DNA of 64,000 nucleotides, from NCBI RefSeq assembly GCF_007004095.1, contig NZ_VHJK01000001.1, positions 2,546,501-2,610,500 on the forward strand. Reading direction: 5' to 3'. This DNA comes from Erythrobacter insulae (GTDB lineage: Bacteria; Pseudomonadota; Alphaproteobacteria; Sphingomonadales; Sphingomonadaceae). Positions within the stretch are counted from its first letter, which is position 1. Each line of letters opens with the position of its first letter. The position numbers were made by a program, and so were the translations under genes. Positions 42,839-52,171 of this stretch are shown piece by piece. Below the pieces are notes generated by a model. It ran no database searches and was not told the origin of the DNA. It saw nothing but the letters and a program-made list of their open reading frames with translations.

Positions 42839-43324
42839 ATGACCGCTGTTCGTATTCTCTCCTTTTTGGCCTTCGTAGTGTTTATCGCCGCAGGGATCAC
42901 CGCGAGCCCTGCACATGCTCAGGACCGCGAAACACCGTATTGGGCATCGCTTCGATATGATGAAGTCCGCATGCGGGTCGGACCGAGCGGCGAATATAAG
43001 ATTGAATGGCTGTACCGGCGCAAGGGATTGCCAGTAAAAGTCGTGCGCATGCGCGAGGGATGGCGATTGGTCCAGGACCCCGAAGGTGTTCAGGGGTGGA
43101 TAGCCGCCAGCCAGCTAACACTGGATCGCGGTGCTTTGATTATCGGAGACGGGCTGGTCGATATGCGGGCTTTGCCCGATGCATCATCCAGCCTGCAATG
43201 GCGCGCAGAACCCGGCGTTGTTGGCAGGCTGCTGGGATGCCGCGAAGAATGGTGCGAATTGGATGTAACTGGCCGCCGTGGCTGGGTTCCAGCTGATCGG
43301 ATATGGGGCGCGGGCGAGCCTTAG
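42839..43324 (+). CDS. secreted SH3-domain protein
   Basis: A 161-residue exported protein. The signal peptide ends in PAHA-Q near residue 27. Two SH3-like units follow: one with VRMRVGPSGEYKIEWLYRRKGLPV and GWIAASQL, the other with VDMRALPD, EPGVVGRLLGC and RRGWVPADRIWG. Such domains often bind peptidoglycan. The paired cysteines in CREEWCEL may form a disulfide. I chose ATG 42839 because it places the signal peptide at the terminus; earlier in-frame ATGs at 42773 and 42806 would add an unlikely leader. Confidence 0.8.
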   Translation: MTAVRILSFLAFVVFIAAGITASPAHAQDRETPYWASLRYDEVRMRVGPSGEYKIEWLYRRKGLPVKVVRMREGWRLVQDPEGVQGWIAASQLTLDRGALIIGDGLVDMRALPDASSSLQWRAEPGVVGRLLGCREEWCELDVTGRRGWVPADRIWGAGEP

Positions 43325-43336
43325 GGCCCGCCCGCG
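43309..43336. terminator. hairpin between convergent genes, possible terminator
   Basis: A perfect 8-base-pair stem, CGCGGGCG (43309-43316) with CGCCCGCG (43329-43336), spanning the stop of the SH3 gene and lying just before the end of the thiolase gene on the other strand. A loose AAATTTT lies about 11 bases past it on the + strand. It probably limits read-through but lacks a canonical T-run. Confidence 0.45.
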
Positions 43337-43350
43337 TACAATCGAAATTT

Positions 43351-44547
43351 TCAGACGAGTTCGAGTGCCACTGCGGTGGCTTCACCGCCGCCGATGCAAA
43401 GGCTGGCGACGCCTTTTGTCTTGCCCTGCGTCTTTAACGCGTTGAGCAGAGTTACGATAATGCGCGTACCCGAGGCCCCGATAGGGTGCCCCAGAGCGGT
43501 TGCCCCGCCGTTTACGTTGATCTTTTCATGCGGGATGCCGATGTCGCGCATGGCGAACATGGAAACGCAGGCAAACGCCTCGTTCACTTCCCACAGATCG
43601 ACGTCATCAACGCTCCAGCCGGCATTTTTCAGAACCTTTTCAATCGCGCCTACCGGTGCAACGGTGAAATCCTTTGGAGCGCGGGCGTGGGCGGCCATGG
43701 CAACGATTTTGGCAACCGGAGTGGCGCCTTTGTCCTTGGCTACGCTCGCACGGGTCAGAACCACCGCTGCGGCACCGTCCGAGATCGAGCTGGATGTGGC
43801 TGCTGTGATGGTGCCGTCTTTCGCAAATGCGGCGCGTAGCTGCGGGATTTTGTCAGGACGACCTTTGCCTGGCTGTTCATCGGTTTCGACGGTCACATCA
43901 CCTTTGCGGGTGGAGAAAGTGACAGGAACAACTTCACCGGAAAAGGCACCGCTTTCAATCGCGGCGTTGGCGCGGCGCAGGGATTCGATTGAATATTCAT
44001 CCTGCTCTTCACGGGTCAGTTGATATTCGTTCGCTGTATCCTGAGCAAATGTGCCCATCGCCCGGCCTTCCTCGTAGGCATCTTCCAGCCCATCCAGGAA
44101 CATATGATCATAGGCGGTGTCATGACCGATACGCGCGCCTGAGCGGTGCTTTTTCAGCAGGTATGGCGCATTGGTCATGCTTTCCATGCCGCCTGCAATA
44201 ACCATGTCGATTGTTCCGCTGGCCAGGGCCTCTGCGCCCATGATGACGGTCTGCATGCCTGACCCGCACACTTTGTTGACAGTTGTCGCCTGCACTGATT
44301 CCGGCAGACCGCCCTTGATAACCGCCTGACGCGCGGGGGCCTGACCCAATCCGGCGGGCAGTACGCAGCCCATGTATGCTCGATCAAAATCGCCGCCAGC
44401 TATTCCTGAGCGTTCAACAGCGGCCTTAACCGCAGTCGCTCCGAGGTCGGTAGCCGATACATCAGAAAGCGCGCCTTGCATTCCGCCCATCGGTGTGCGG
44501 GCGTATGAAAGAATGACAACGGGATCGGCTTGGGAAAAGTGCGGCAT
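43351..44547 (-). CDS. acetyl-CoA C-acetyltransferase (thiolase)
   Basis: A 398-residue thiolase II that condenses two acetyl-CoA to acetoacetyl-CoA or runs the reverse in fatty acid breakdown. The nucleophilic cysteine is in NKVCGSGMQT (about residue 90), the histidine in ALGHPIGASGTR and the second cysteine in SLCIGGGEATA. NEAFACVSM is also a family mark. The length is standard. No polyhydroxybutyrate genes are adjacent, so the pathway is open. Confidence 0.94.
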   Translation of the reverse strand: MPHFSQADPVVILSYARTPMGGMQGALSDVSATDLGATAVKAAVERSGIAGGDFDRAYMGCVLPAGLGQAPARQAVIKGGLPESVQATTVNKVCGSGMQTVIMGAEALASGTIDMVIAGGMESMTNAPYLLKKHRSGARIGHDTAYDHMFLDGLEDAYEEGRAMGTFAQDTANEYQLTREEQDEYSIESLRRANAAIESGAFSGEVVPVTFSTRKGDVTVETDEQPGKGRPDKIPQLRAAFAKDGTITAATSSSISDGAAAVVLTRASVAKDKGATPVAKIVAMAAHARAPKDFTVAPVGAIEKVLKNAGWSVDDVDLWEVNEAFACVSMFAMRDIGIPHEKINVNGGATALGHPIGASGTRIIVTLLNALKTQGKTKGVASLCIGGGEATAVALELV

Positions 44548-44698
44548 TCGAATGCTCCTGGGATGAAGAATCTGGTTTCAGCCATGTAATCGTGCGGGGC
44601 GGCAAGTTCAATCAGCTATGGTGCGGCTTGCAAGCGCGGCGACTTTCCATCAAACATGATAGCAAATCAAAACGGAAAAATTCCTTTGGGAGATGCAC

Positions 44699-46129
44699 AT
44701 GGCCGATGACCGCCGCGAAGAACTCGAAAAACTGCTTAAGCGACAACGTGACGCTTTCACCGCATCGCGCCCCGAAAGCATGGCGATGCGCAAAGACCGT
44801 ATCAAGCGGGCGATGGCCTTGCTTAAGGAGCACGCCGAAAACCTCTGCAAGGCAATGAGCGCCGATTTTGGTAACCGGGCGGTCGAACAATCGATGCTTA
44901 CGGATATTGCCGGCACGGTTGGCGCGGGCAAACATGCGCTAAAGAATATGGATAAATGGGCCAAGCCCGATAAGCGGCCAGTGCAATTCCCGCTCGGGTT
45001 GCTGGGTGCGAAGGCAGAAGTGCGCTACGAACCCAAAGGCGTTATCGGCATTCTCAGCCCGTGGAATTTCCCCGTAAATCTGGCGTTTTCGCCGCTGATG
45101 CAGGTTCTCGCGGCGGGCAATCGCGCGATGATCAAGCCGAGCGAGTTCACCGAGCGCACAAGCCTTTTGATGGCCGAGCTGGTCGAGGAATATTTCACTC
45201 CGGATGAAGTAGCAGTGGTAACCGGCGGACCTGAAGTTGCAGCTGCATTTTCTTCACTGCCTTTTGATCATCTGGTATTCACCGGCTCTACCGAGACAGG
45301 CCGGCGGGTAATGCAGGCGGCGGCTGAAAACCTTGTTCCGGTGACGCTTGAACTGGGCGGTAAATCGCCGGTTGTTCTTGGACGTAGTGCGGATTTCGAA
45401 AAGGCGGGAGAACGCATCGCGCTGGGCAAGATGATGAACGCAGGCCAGATCTGTCTGTCGCCGGATTACATGTATGTGCCCGAGGAAAAGCAGGACGAAG
45501 CCATTGCTGGCGTGTCCAATGGTGTCGCCAACCTTTATCCGACACTGCTTGAAAATGATGACTATGCCTCGATCGTATCAGATCGACATTTTGAACGCCT
45601 GCAGGGTCTGGTTGAGGACGCACGCGAGCAAGGTGCCGAAGTGATCGAGGTGAATCCAGGCGGCGAAGATTTCAGCAACGCCAATCAACGCAAAATGCCG
45701 TTGAACATCATCAAGAACGTGCATGATGATATGAAGGTGATGCAGGAAGAAATCTTTGGTCCGATCTTGCCTGTAAAGACATACAAAGCAGTCGATCAGG
45801 CGGTCGATTATATCAACGAGCATGATCGCCCGCTCGGGCTGTATTATTTTGGTGATGACAAAGACGAGCAAGAGCGTGTTCTTACCCGTACAATATCGGG
45901 CGGTGTTACGACTAATGACGTGATTTTCCATGTTTCAATGGAAGACCTGCCATTTGGCGGTGTCGGGCCATCGGGCATTGGCAGTTATCACGCGATCGAG
46001 GGTTTCCGTGAATTCAGCCATGCACGGGCAGTCTATCACCAGCCAAAGATTGATATTGCGAAGCTGGGCGGGTTCAAGCCGCCTTATGGCAAGGCGACTG
46101 AAAAAGCCGCTGCGGGCATGATGAAGTAA
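44699..46129 (+). CDS. aldehyde dehydrogenase, coniferyl aldehyde dehydrogenase type
   Basis: A 476-residue NAD(P)-dependent aldehyde dehydrogenase of the group annotated as coniferyl aldehyde dehydrogenase. The catalytic cysteine is in MMNAGQICLSPDY, the glutamate in VTLELGGKSPVVLG, and the cofactor site in GILSPWNFPVNLAFSP and FTGSTETGRRVM. Similar enzymes also act on fatty aldehydes, so the substrate is uncertain. I chose ATG 44699 because GGGAG is six bases upstream; the ATG at 44693 is too close to it. Confidence 0.9.
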   Translation: MADDRREELEKLLKRQRDAFTASRPESMAMRKDRIKRAMALLKEHAENLCKAMSADFGNRAVEQSMLTDIAGTVGAGKHALKNMDKWAKPDKRPVQFPLGLLGAKAEVRYEPKGVIGILSPWNFPVNLAFSPLMQVLAAGNRAMIKPSEFTERTSLLMAELVEEYFTPDEVAVVTGGPEVAAAFSSLPFDHLVFTGSTETGRRVMQAAAENLVPVTLELGGKSPVVLGRSADFEKAGERIALGKMMNAGQICLSPDYMYVPEEKQDEAIAGVSNGVANLYPTLLENDDYASIVSDRHFERLQGLVEDAREQGAEVIEVNPGGEDFSNANQRKMPLNIIKNVHDDMKVMQEEIFGPILPVKTYKAVDQAVDYINEHDRPLGLYYFGDDKDEQERVLTRTISGGVTTNDVIFHVSMEDLPFGGVGPSGIGSYHAIEGFREFSHARAVYHQPKIDIAKLGGFKPPYGKATEKAAAGMMK

Positions 46130-46140
46130 GAAAAACCGGG

Positions 46141-46167
46141 CCTTCTCCGCGCGGAATGCGGGGAAGG
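46141..46167 (+). terminator. hairpin after aldehyde dehydrogenase gene, uncertain terminator
   Basis: CCTTCTCCGC can pair with GCGGGGAAGG (one G-U pair) around a seven-base loop, 12 bases after the stop. No T-run follows. It separates the dehydrogenase from the nuo operon; a nuo promoter is expected in the 110 bases after it, but boxes are not clear. Confidence 0.3.
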
Positions 46168-46276
46168 TTCGATATTCTGCAACGATTAAGCGTAGATTTG
46201 ATCGAGTCGCGCTCTTGCGCCGAAAAGGTGACACGCCTAGACGCGCCTCAGGGATTAATCAGACTTGGAAATCGCT

Positions 46277-46651
46277 GTGATCGACCTCAGCCAGTATCTA
46301 CCGATACTGATATTCATCTTCATCGCCTTTGGTTTGTCGGTGCTTTTCGTATTTTTGCCGATGGGCGTCTCGCGTCTAACCGGCTCGCACAATCCAGATG
46401 CGGAAAAGCTCAGCGAGTATGAATGCGGGTTTCCTGCATTCGAAGACGCGCGCAGCCAATTTGATGTGCGGTTCTATCTGGTCGCGATCAGCTTTATCAT
46501 CTTCGATCTTGAGGCTGCGTTCCTGTTTCCTTGGGCGGTCAGCCTTGGTGAAACACAATGGGTCGGTTGGATTGGCATGATGACATTCCTGTTCATCCTC
46601 GCCGTCGGCCTTGCTTACGAATGGAAGAAAGGAGCTTTGGATTGGGAATGA
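46277..46651 (+). CDS. nuoA: NADH-quinone oxidoreductase subunit A
   Basis: First gene of the complex I operon. The 124-residue membrane subunit has three helices and the conserved loop [24 protein letters not shown] with the family cysteine, which lies at the quinone-site side of the membrane arm. I chose the GTG at 46277 because it gives the usual short N-terminus before SQYLPIL; a TTG at 46265 is possible. Its TGA overlaps the ATG of nuoB. Confidence 0.95.
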   Translation: MIDLSQYLPILIFIFIAFGLSVLFVFLPMGVSRLTGSHNPDAEKLSEYECGFPAFEDARSQFDVRFYLVAISFIIFDLEAAFLFPWAVSLGETQWVGWIGMMTFLFILAVGLAYEWKKGALDWE

Positions 46652-47253
46652 CAGGCTCTTCGAACAATACGATTATCACTCCGGCGACCGTGCCAATCAG
46701 CGCGAGCGAAGCGGCGATGACTATGCCGACTGCAAAGGGCGGCGAGATCAAGCAGCCCGATGCGGACTATTTCAACGCGCTCCAGACTGAGGTGAATGAC
46801 AAGGGTTTCCTCGTCACCTCGACCGAAGATGTGTTCCAATGGGCGCGCACAGGATCGTTGTGGTGGATGACATTTGGTCTTGCGTGCTGCGCGGTGGAGA
46901 TGATCCACGCCAACATGCCGCGTTATGATATGGAGCGGTTTGGCGCTGCGCCGCGCGCGTCTCCGCGTCAATCGGACCTGATGATCGTTGCAGGCACACT
47001 CTGTAACAAGATGGCGCCCGCGCTGCGCAAGGTTTACGATCAGATGTCCGATCCGAAATATGTGATCAGCATGGGCAGCTGCGCCAATGGCGGCGGATAT
47101 TATCACTATTCCTACAGCGTCGTTCGCGGCTGCGACCGGATCGTGCCAGTCGATATCTACGTGCCCGGCTGTCCTCCAACAGCCGAAGCGCTGCTTTACG
47201 GTGTGATGCAATTGCAGCGGAAAATCCGCCGCGCAGGGACGATTGAGCGGTAA
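46648..47253 (+). CDS. nuoB: NADH-quinone oxidoreductase subunit B
   Basis: A 201-residue peripheral subunit holding cluster N2, the last Fe-S centre before ubiquinone. Ligands are the tandem cysteines in GLACCAVEM and the cysteines in [11 protein letters not shown] and [11 protein letters not shown]. The N-terminal 60 residues are a less conserved extension. The ATG at 46648 overlaps the nuoA stop; a TTG at 46642, seven bases after AGGAG, would add two residues and is also plausible. Confidence 0.97.
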   Translation: MTGSSNNTIITPATVPISASEAAMTMPTAKGGEIKQPDADYFNALQTEVNDKGFLVTSTEDVFQWARTGSLWWMTFGLACCAVEMIHANMPRYDMERFGAAPRASPRQSDLMIVAGTLCNKMAPALRKVYDQMSDPKYVISMGSCANGGGYYHYSYSVVRGCDRIVPVDIYVPGCPPTAEALLYGVMQLQRKIRRAGTIER

Positions 47254-47255
47254 TC

Positions 47256-48029
47256 ATGGCTGTTCTTCATTCCGCTCCGAAATATGCATCGAATGACGGC
47301 GTGGTTGCTGCGCTTAGCGAAAGCATCAGTGTCTGGCTGCTGTCTGCGGCTGAAAAGCATGGTGAGGTTATATTCACCGTTCAGCGCGACGCGATTGCAG
47401 AAGTTCTCCGCATTTTGCGTGACGATCACAAATATCAACAAATGATGGAAATGGCCGGTGCCGACTATCCCGATCGCGCCGAGCGGTTTGAAGTCGTTTA
47501 CATGCTGTTGAGCTTGACAAAAAATCATCGGATCATGGTGAAGTGTTCAACCGATGAAAACACGCCGGTTCCGACCATCACCACGCTGTGGCCCAATGCG
47601 GGCTGGTTAGAACGCGAAGTGTTCGACATGTACGGTGTCACGTTTGCGGGCAACAAAGACATGCGCCGTATCCTCACCGATTACGGTTTCGAAGGGCATC
47701 CCTTCCGTAAAGATTTCCCAATGACCGGTTATACCGAGCTGCGGTATTCCGAGGAGGAAAAACGGGTGGTGTATGAGCCTGTCGAACTGCCACAGGATAT
47801 GCGGACATTCGATTTCCTAAGCCCATGGGAAGGGTCCGATTATGTCTTGCCGGGTGATGAAAAGGCCGATGGCCCGCCCGAAGTCGACAAACCGAAAGTA
47901 ACCGAGAAGCCTTCGGATACGGGAGCGGGCGAAACGGCCGAGAAACTGGCGGAAGAAGGCACCGATGCTGTTCCGCCGAACATGGTCGAAGTCGAAATTG
48001 CCGATGAAAAAGAGGAGGGCGGAGCATGA
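47256..48029 (+). CDS. nuoC: NADH-quinone oxidoreductase subunit C
   Basis: A 257-residue 30-kDa subunit of the complex I peripheral arm. The conserved core ends in [37 protein letters not shown] and [23 protein letters not shown]. After that comes an unusual acidic, Pro/Glu-rich tail of about 60 residues (about 198-257), probably disordered. It is separate from nuoD, unlike the E. coli nuoCD fusion. It starts two bases after nuoB and overlaps nuoD by four bases. Confidence 0.96.
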   Translation: MAVLHSAPKYASNDGVVAALSESISVWLLSAAEKHGEVIFTVQRDAIAEVLRILRDDHKYQQMMEMAGADYPDRAERFEVVYMLLSLTKNHRIMVKCSTDENTPVPTITTLWPNAGWLEREVFDMYGVTFAGNKDMRRILTDYGFEGHPFRKDFPMTGYTELRYSEEEKRVVYEPVELPQDMRTFDFLSPWEGSDYVLPGDEKADGPPEVDKPKVTEKPSDTGAGETAEKLAEEGTDAVPPNMVEVEIADEKEEGGA

Positions 48030-49237
48030 GTATGCAGATTGAAGAATCGCCCACCACAGATGGCGAAGTCATCTCGAATTACACGATCAACTTTGGCCCG
48101 CAGCACCCGGCCGCGCACGGCGTTTTGCGCATGGTAATGGAGCTTGACGGCGAAGTGATCGAACGGATCGATCCGCATATCGGCTTGCTGCACCGCGGCA
48201 CCGAAAAGCTGATCGAGCAGAAAACCTATCTTCAGGCGCTGCCTTATTTTGACCGGCTCGATTACTGTTCGCCGCTGTGTCAGGAGCATTCCTATGTGCT
48301 CGCAATTGAGAAGCTGCTGAACCTCGAAGTACCGGAGCGTGCGCAATATCTGCGTGTGCTGTTCGCCGAGCTGACCCGGATCTGCAATCACATGCTCAAT
48401 ATGGGTGCGCACGTGCTGGACGTGGGGGCGTTTACGCCGAACCTGTGGATCATGGATCTGCGCGAAGATTGCATGAACTTTTTTGAGCGGGCTTCGGGCG
48501 CGCGGATGCACTCTGCATGGTTCCGTCCCGGCGGTGTTCATCAGGATGTGCCGGAAAAGCTGCTGGTCGATATTGGCGACTGGCTCGATAACCGGTTTTT
48601 CCAGCTGTTCGACGACGCGATGAGCCTGGTGATCGACAACCGCATTTTCAAACAGCGTAACGTCGATATCGCCGTGGTCAGCCGCGACGATGCTGTCGCA
48701 TGGGGCTTTAGCGGCCCGATGATCCGCGCGGCGGGCATCCCGTGGGACCTGCGCAAATCACAGCCTTATGATGTTTATGACCGCATGGAATTTGATATTC
48801 CGGTGGGCACAAACTCGGATTGCTATGATCGCTTCATGGTCCGCGTTGCCGAGGTTCGCGAGAGCGCGAAGATTATCAAACAATGCATCGCGCAAATGCC
48901 CAAGGGCGAGATCGCTAGCGCCGATGGCAAAGTTTCTCCGCCGAAACGCGGCGAGATGAAACAGTCGATGGAAAGCCTGATCCACCACTTTAAGCTTTAC
49001 ACCGAAGGCTTTCACGTGCCCGAAGGCGAAGTTTACGTCGCGACCGAAAGCCCCAAGGGTGAATTCGGCGTCTATCTCGTCAGCGATGGTTCAAACAAGC
49101 CATACCGCTGCAAGATTCGTCCGACCGCGTTCAGCCACCTTCAGGCAATGGAGTTCATGAGCAAGGGCCACATGCTGCCCGACGCGACCGCCATTCTGGG
49201 CGCGATCGACGTGGTGTTTGGGGAGTGTGATCGATGA
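48026..49237 (+). CDS. nuoD: NADH-quinone oxidoreductase subunit D
   Basis: The 403-residue 49-kDa subunit, which forms the quinone pocket with NuoB. Conserved signatures are [42 protein letters not shown] and the C-terminal [15 protein letters not shown]. It starts in an ATGA overlap with nuoC, and its own stop overlaps the ATG of a small membrane-protein gene rather than nuoE. Confidence 0.97.
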   Translation: MSMQIEESPTTDGEVISNYTINFGPQHPAAHGVLRMVMELDGEVIERIDPHIGLLHRGTEKLIEQKTYLQALPYFDRLDYCSPLCQEHSYVLAIEKLLNLEVPERAQYLRVLFAELTRICNHMLNMGAHVLDVGAFTPNLWIMDLREDCMNFFERASGARMHSAWFRPGGVHQDVPEKLLVDIGDWLDNRFFQLFDDAMSLVIDNRIFKQRNVDIAVVSRDDAVAWGFSGPMIRAAGIPWDLRKSQPYDVYDRMEFDIPVGTNSDCYDRFMVRVAEVRESAKIIKQCIAQMPKGEIASADGKVSPPKRGEMKQSMESLIHHFKLYTEGFHVPEGEVYVATESPKGEFGVYLVSDGSNKPYRCKIRPTAFSHLQAMEFMSKGHMLPDATAILGAIDVVFGECDR

Positions 49238-49422
49238 ACAATAAGCGTTTGCTTGGTAGCGCGGCTCTGATTGCGGCCCTTGCTGCGGCGATCCGTTTGC
49301 TCCCTCAACTTGAGACCAACGATTTCGCCGCTGGAGTCTCAACCGGCCTTTTTATCGTGAGTTTCATCGCCATCATCTACGCTTTCGCATCAGCGCCTAG
49401 CGCCGGGGGGCAAAATGGCTGA
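49234..49422 (+). CDS. small two-helix membrane protein between nuoD and nuoE
   Basis: A 62-residue protein predicted as a hairpin of two helices (about residues 5-24 and 35-53) joined by a short polar loop containing LETND, with a Ser/Gly-rich tail. No family is recognised. It overlaps nuoD by four bases (ATGA) and nuoE by eight bases, so it is almost certainly translated with the nuo genes. It could be an accessory or assembly factor of complex I; that is inference from position only. Confidence 0.72.
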   Translation: MNNKRLLGSAALIAALAAAIRLLPQLETNDFAAGVSTGLFIVSFIAIIYAFASAPSAGGQNG

Positions 49423-50083
49423 CCGGACACCCGCACCAGATACGCCTGAACTCCGCGCACGCTGGGGTCAATTCGCTTGGTCAAAAGCGAACAAGGCGAA
49501 GGCGGATTATCACATCGCCAAATACCCTGAAGGCCGCCAGAAATCGGCTGTGATGCCGCTGCTCGATCTGGCCCAACGTCAGGTTGGCGAAGAAACCGAT
49601 ACGCAGGGCTGGTTGCCCATGCCGGTTATCGAATATGTCGCCGATTATCTCGACATGCCCGCGATCCGCGTGCTCGAAGTCGCCACCTTCTATTTCATGT
49701 ACAACATGAAACCGGTCGGGAAATACCATGTGCAGGTCTGCGGCACGACGCCGTGCATGCTACGCGGCTCGGACGACATTATCAGCGCATGCAAATCGCG
49801 CGGGATGAAGATGGGCCATGTCTCCGAAGACGGTCTGTGGACCCTCACCGAAGTCGAATGCATGGGCAATTGCGCGACTGCGCCGATGGTCCAGATCAAC
49901 GATGACAATTACGAAGACCTGACGCCCGAACGCCTTGATGCGGTTCTCGACGCGCTGGCCAAGGGTGAGCAGCCCAAGACCGGCACACAGGAACCCGGCC
50001 GCCATACGTCTGAACCTGCTGGCGGAGCGACGACGCTCACCGAGATGGTTGGTACAAACCACGATTATCGGAGCGAATGGTAA
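49415..50083 (+). CDS. nuoE: NADH-quinone oxidoreductase subunit E
   Basis: The 222-residue 24-kDa subunit of the NADH-input module. It carries the [2Fe-2S] cluster N1a, with cysteines in QVCGTTPCMLRG and VECMGNCATAPM. An upstream helical region includes KSAVMPLLDLAQRQVG. The C-terminal 40 residues are a variable tail ending DYRSEW. The start lies inside the preceding small gene. The stop TAA shares a base with the ATG of a 30-residue ORF. Confidence 0.97.
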   Translation: MADRTPAPDTPELRARWGQFAWSKANKAKADYHIAKYPEGRQKSAVMPLLDLAQRQVGEETDTQGWLPMPVIEYVADYLDMPAIRVLEVATFYFMYNMKPVGKYHVQVCGTTPCMLRGSDDIISACKSRGMKMGHVSEDGLWTLTEVECMGNCATAPMVQINDDNYEDLTPERLDAVLDALAKGEQPKTGTQEPGRHTSEPAGGATTLTEMVGTNHDYRSEW

Positions 50084-50175
50084 TGGCTGTTTGGATCGCT
50101 CTCGGCTCTGTTGCGATTGCATTGATCGCTGTGATGGTCGCGTTGAACTCTACCGGGAAAGATGACCAGCTATGA
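50083..50175 (+). CDS. 30-residue single-helix ORF after nuoE
   Basis: A very short frame starting at ATG 50083 (TAATG overlap with the nuoE stop) and ending at TGA 50173-50175, where the next ATG overlaps (50172). It encodes one hydrophobic helix (about residues 3-21) and a polar tail ending GKDDQL. GGAG lies about ten bases upstream, inside nuoE. It may be a real microprotein or a coupling ORF. Confidence 0.45.
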   Translation: MAVWIALGSVAIALIAVMVALNSTGKDDQL

Positions 50176-50354
50176 ATGGCGGCGTTCTCGCATTGGCCAT
50201 CGCTGGCCTGTTTGGCTTTTTTGCAGGCGCATATCTCGCGGCAACAGGAGAGCGCGCCATTGGCATCATGCTCATGGGGATGGGCCTGCTCTTGCAGGTT
50301 TTGACCCTGCGCCAAATGAAACTGGCCAAGGAGAGGGACAATGATGCCCGCTGA
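50172..50354 (+). CDS. 60-residue two-helix membrane protein between nuoE and nuoF
   Basis: Two glycine/leucine-rich helices (about residues 4-22 and 29-46), linked by ATGERA, then a charged C-terminus (MKLAKERDNDAR). No family is recognised. The ATG at 50172 overlaps the preceding 30-residue frame by four bases, and the end overlaps the next small gene by 14 bases. The chain of overlaps supports translation. Confidence 0.62.
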   Translation: MNGGVLALAIAGLFGFFAGAYLAATGERAIGIMLMGMGLLLQVLTLRQMKLAKERDNDAR

Positions 50355-50505
50355 ATCCGCCAAAAAGCAAAAGGCAGGCGGCATCGCGTTCGTGGCAGCT
50401 GGCACGGTCTTTATGGCCACGATCAATGTCGCCTTGGGTGCCTCGTTTCTGGCGATTGGGGCCGCGCTCATCGCCAAAGGAAAGAAGGCTGAAGATGGCT
50501 CGTAA
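50341..50505 (+). CDS. 54-residue two-helix membrane protein between nuoE and nuoF
   Basis: A short frame with a strong ribosome binding site AAGGAGAGG ahead of ATG 50341 (or ATG 50344). A lysine-rich start (AKKQKAGG) precedes two hydrophobic segments (about 13-27 and 30-46) and a charged tail KGKKAEDGS. No family is recognised. It overlaps both neighbouring small genes. Confidence 0.6.
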   Translation: MMPAESAKKQKAGGIAFVAAGTVFMATINVALGASFLAIGAALIAKGKKAEDGS

Positions 50506-50683
50506 TTTGCTCGCAATCGCCGGTATCGCCTTCATCATTTTCGGCGCCTATTCGATGGCGACGGATGGTGAAATGCACAATTTCATATTTGTCACGGGAG
50601 GGATCGTGTTTCTCTTCCTCGCATATCAAAACCATCTCAAAAACAGCGTGATCTCCGCTGAGGATAGCAATGATGCTGGCTGA
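50495..50683 (+). CDS. 62-residue two-helix membrane protein before nuoF
   Basis: Two hydrophobic helices (about residues 4-20 and 29-45) separated by a polar loop TDGEMHN and followed by a charged tail [28 protein letters not shown] stretch precedes ATG 50495. It overlaps the upstream small gene by 11 bases and nuoF by 11-14 bases. No family is recognised. Confidence 0.65.
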   Translation: MARNLLAIAGIAFIIFGAYSMATDGEMHNFIFVTGGIVFLFLAYQNHLKNSVISAEDSNDAG

Positions 50684-51965
50684 TAAAGATCGTATTTTTA
50701 CAAATGTTTATGGCTTTCAGGACTGGGGTCTGAAAGCTGCGCAAGCGCGCGGCGATTGGGATAACACCAAGGCGCTGATTGAGCGCGGTAACGAAGCAAT
50801 CATCGAAGAGATGAAAGCATCGGGCCTGCGCGGACGGGGCGGGGCAGGTTTTCCCACCGGTCTCAAATGGTCATTCATGCCGAAAGAAAGCAAGGATGGC
50901 CGTCCGAGCTTCCTTGTTATCAATGCCGACGAATCCGAGCCGGGTTCATGCAAAGACCGCGAAATCATTCGTCACGACCCGCACAAGCTGGTCGAAGGCG
51001 CACTGATCGCTGGTTTCGCGATGCGCGCACGGGCTGCCTATATTTACATTCGCGGGGAATATATCCGCGAGGCAGAGACCCTGCAGAAAGCCATCGACGA
51101 AGCGTATGATGCCGGTTTCATTGGTAAGAATGCGAGCGGGACCGGATACGATTTTGACGTGTTCATGCACCGCGGTGCAGGCGCGTATATCTGCGGTGAA
51201 GAGACCGCGATGATCGAAAGCCTAGAGGGCAAAAAAGGGCAACCACGCCTCAAACCGCCATTTCCGGCGGGCGCTGGTTTGTATGGCTGCCCAACCACAG
51301 TCAACAATGTTGAAAGCATTGCGGTAGTGCCCACGATCCTGCGGCGCGGCGCATCGTGGTTCAGCAGCTTTGGCCGCGAAGGCAACCACGGCACCAAACT
51401 GTTCCAGATCAGCGGCCATGTCGAAAAGCCATGCGTCGTCGAAGAGGCGATGAGCATCCCATTCGAGGAGCTGATCGAGAAACATTGCGGCGGTATTCGC
51501 GGCGGTTGGGACAATCTGCTCGCGGTTATACCCGGCGGCTCTTCCGTGCCATTGGTGCCTGCCGAGCAAATCCGGCAAGCGCCCATGGATTTTGACGGGT
51601 TGAAAGAACTTGGCTCGGGTCTTGGCACGGCAGCGGTGATCGTGATGGACAAATCCACCGATATTGTCCGCGCCATCAGCCGCCTGTCCTATTTCTACAA
51701 ACACGAAAGCTGCGGCCAATGCACGCCGTGCCGTGAGGGTACAGGCTGGATGTGGCGCATGATGGAACGGCTGCGCACCGGCGATGCGGCAATCGAGGAA
51801 ATCGACATGTTGCACGAAGTGACCAAGCAGGTCGAAGGCCACACGATCTGCGCGCTCGGCGATGCAGCCGCGTGGCCGATCCAGGGCCTGATCCGCCATT
51901 TCCGCCCTGAGCTGGAAAAGCGGATCCACGAGCACAACGCACAGTTCGCGGAGGCAGCGGAATGA
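50673..51965 (+). CDS. nuoF: NADH-quinone oxidoreductase subunit F
   Basis: The 51-kDa NADH-binding subunit, about 430 residues. Motifs: NADH site [17 protein letters not shown] site [19 protein letters not shown], and the N3 [4Fe-4S] ligands in [16 protein letters not shown] plus a late cysteine in [12 protein letters not shown]. The start is ATG 50673 or the adjacent ATG 50670; GAGGA lies eight or five bases upstream. Its stop overlaps the ATG of another small membrane gene. Confidence 0.97.
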   Translation: MLADKDRIFTNVYGFQDWGLKAAQARGDWDNTKALIERGNEAIIEEMKASGLRGRGGAGFPTGLKWSFMPKESKDGRPSFLVINADESEPGSCKDREIIRHDPHKLVEGALIAGFAMRARAAYIYIRGEYIREAETLQKAIDEAYDAGFIGKNASGTGYDFDVFMHRGAGAYICGEETAMIESLEGKKGQPRLKPPFPAGAGLYGCPTTVNNVESIAVVPTILRRGASWFSSFGREGNHGTKLFQISGHVEKPCVVEEAMSIPFEELIEKHCGGIRGGWDNLLAVIPGGSSVPLVPAEQIRQAPMDFDGLKELGSGLGTAAVIVMDKSTDIVRAISRLSYFYKHESCGQCTPCREGTGWMWRMMERLRTGDAAIEEIDMLHEVTKQVEGHTICALGDAAAWPIQGLIRHFRPELEKRIHEHNAQFAEAAE

Positions 51966-52171
51966 GCGCTTCCCGGCTTCAGATAGCGATTGCGTGGGTA
52001 ATGATGGCCGTTGGAGTGGTCGCTTTGTTCGATGGGTATGCAGGATATTCATCGGGCGATGAATCCATCATAGGCTGGCTAACTTTACCTGTGGCCATGT
52101 TCCTACTCGGTGGGTCCACGCTTCTGCGTTCACGCAAACAGATCAGTAACAGCGAGGCAAAAAATGCCTAA
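51962..52171 (+). CDS. 69-residue two-helix membrane protein between nuoF and nuoG
   Basis: Two hydrophobic segments (about residues 6-24 and 37-53) joined by an acidic, glycine/serine-rich loop (YSSGDES), then a basic and polar tail ([14 protein letters not shown]). It starts in an ATGA overlap with nuoF and overlaps the start of nuoG by eight bases. The layout is like the other five small frames of the operon. No family is recognised. Confidence 0.7.
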   Translation: MSASRLQIAIAWVMMAVGVVALFDGYAGYSSGDESIIGWLTLPVAMFLLGGSTLLRSRKQISNSEAKNA

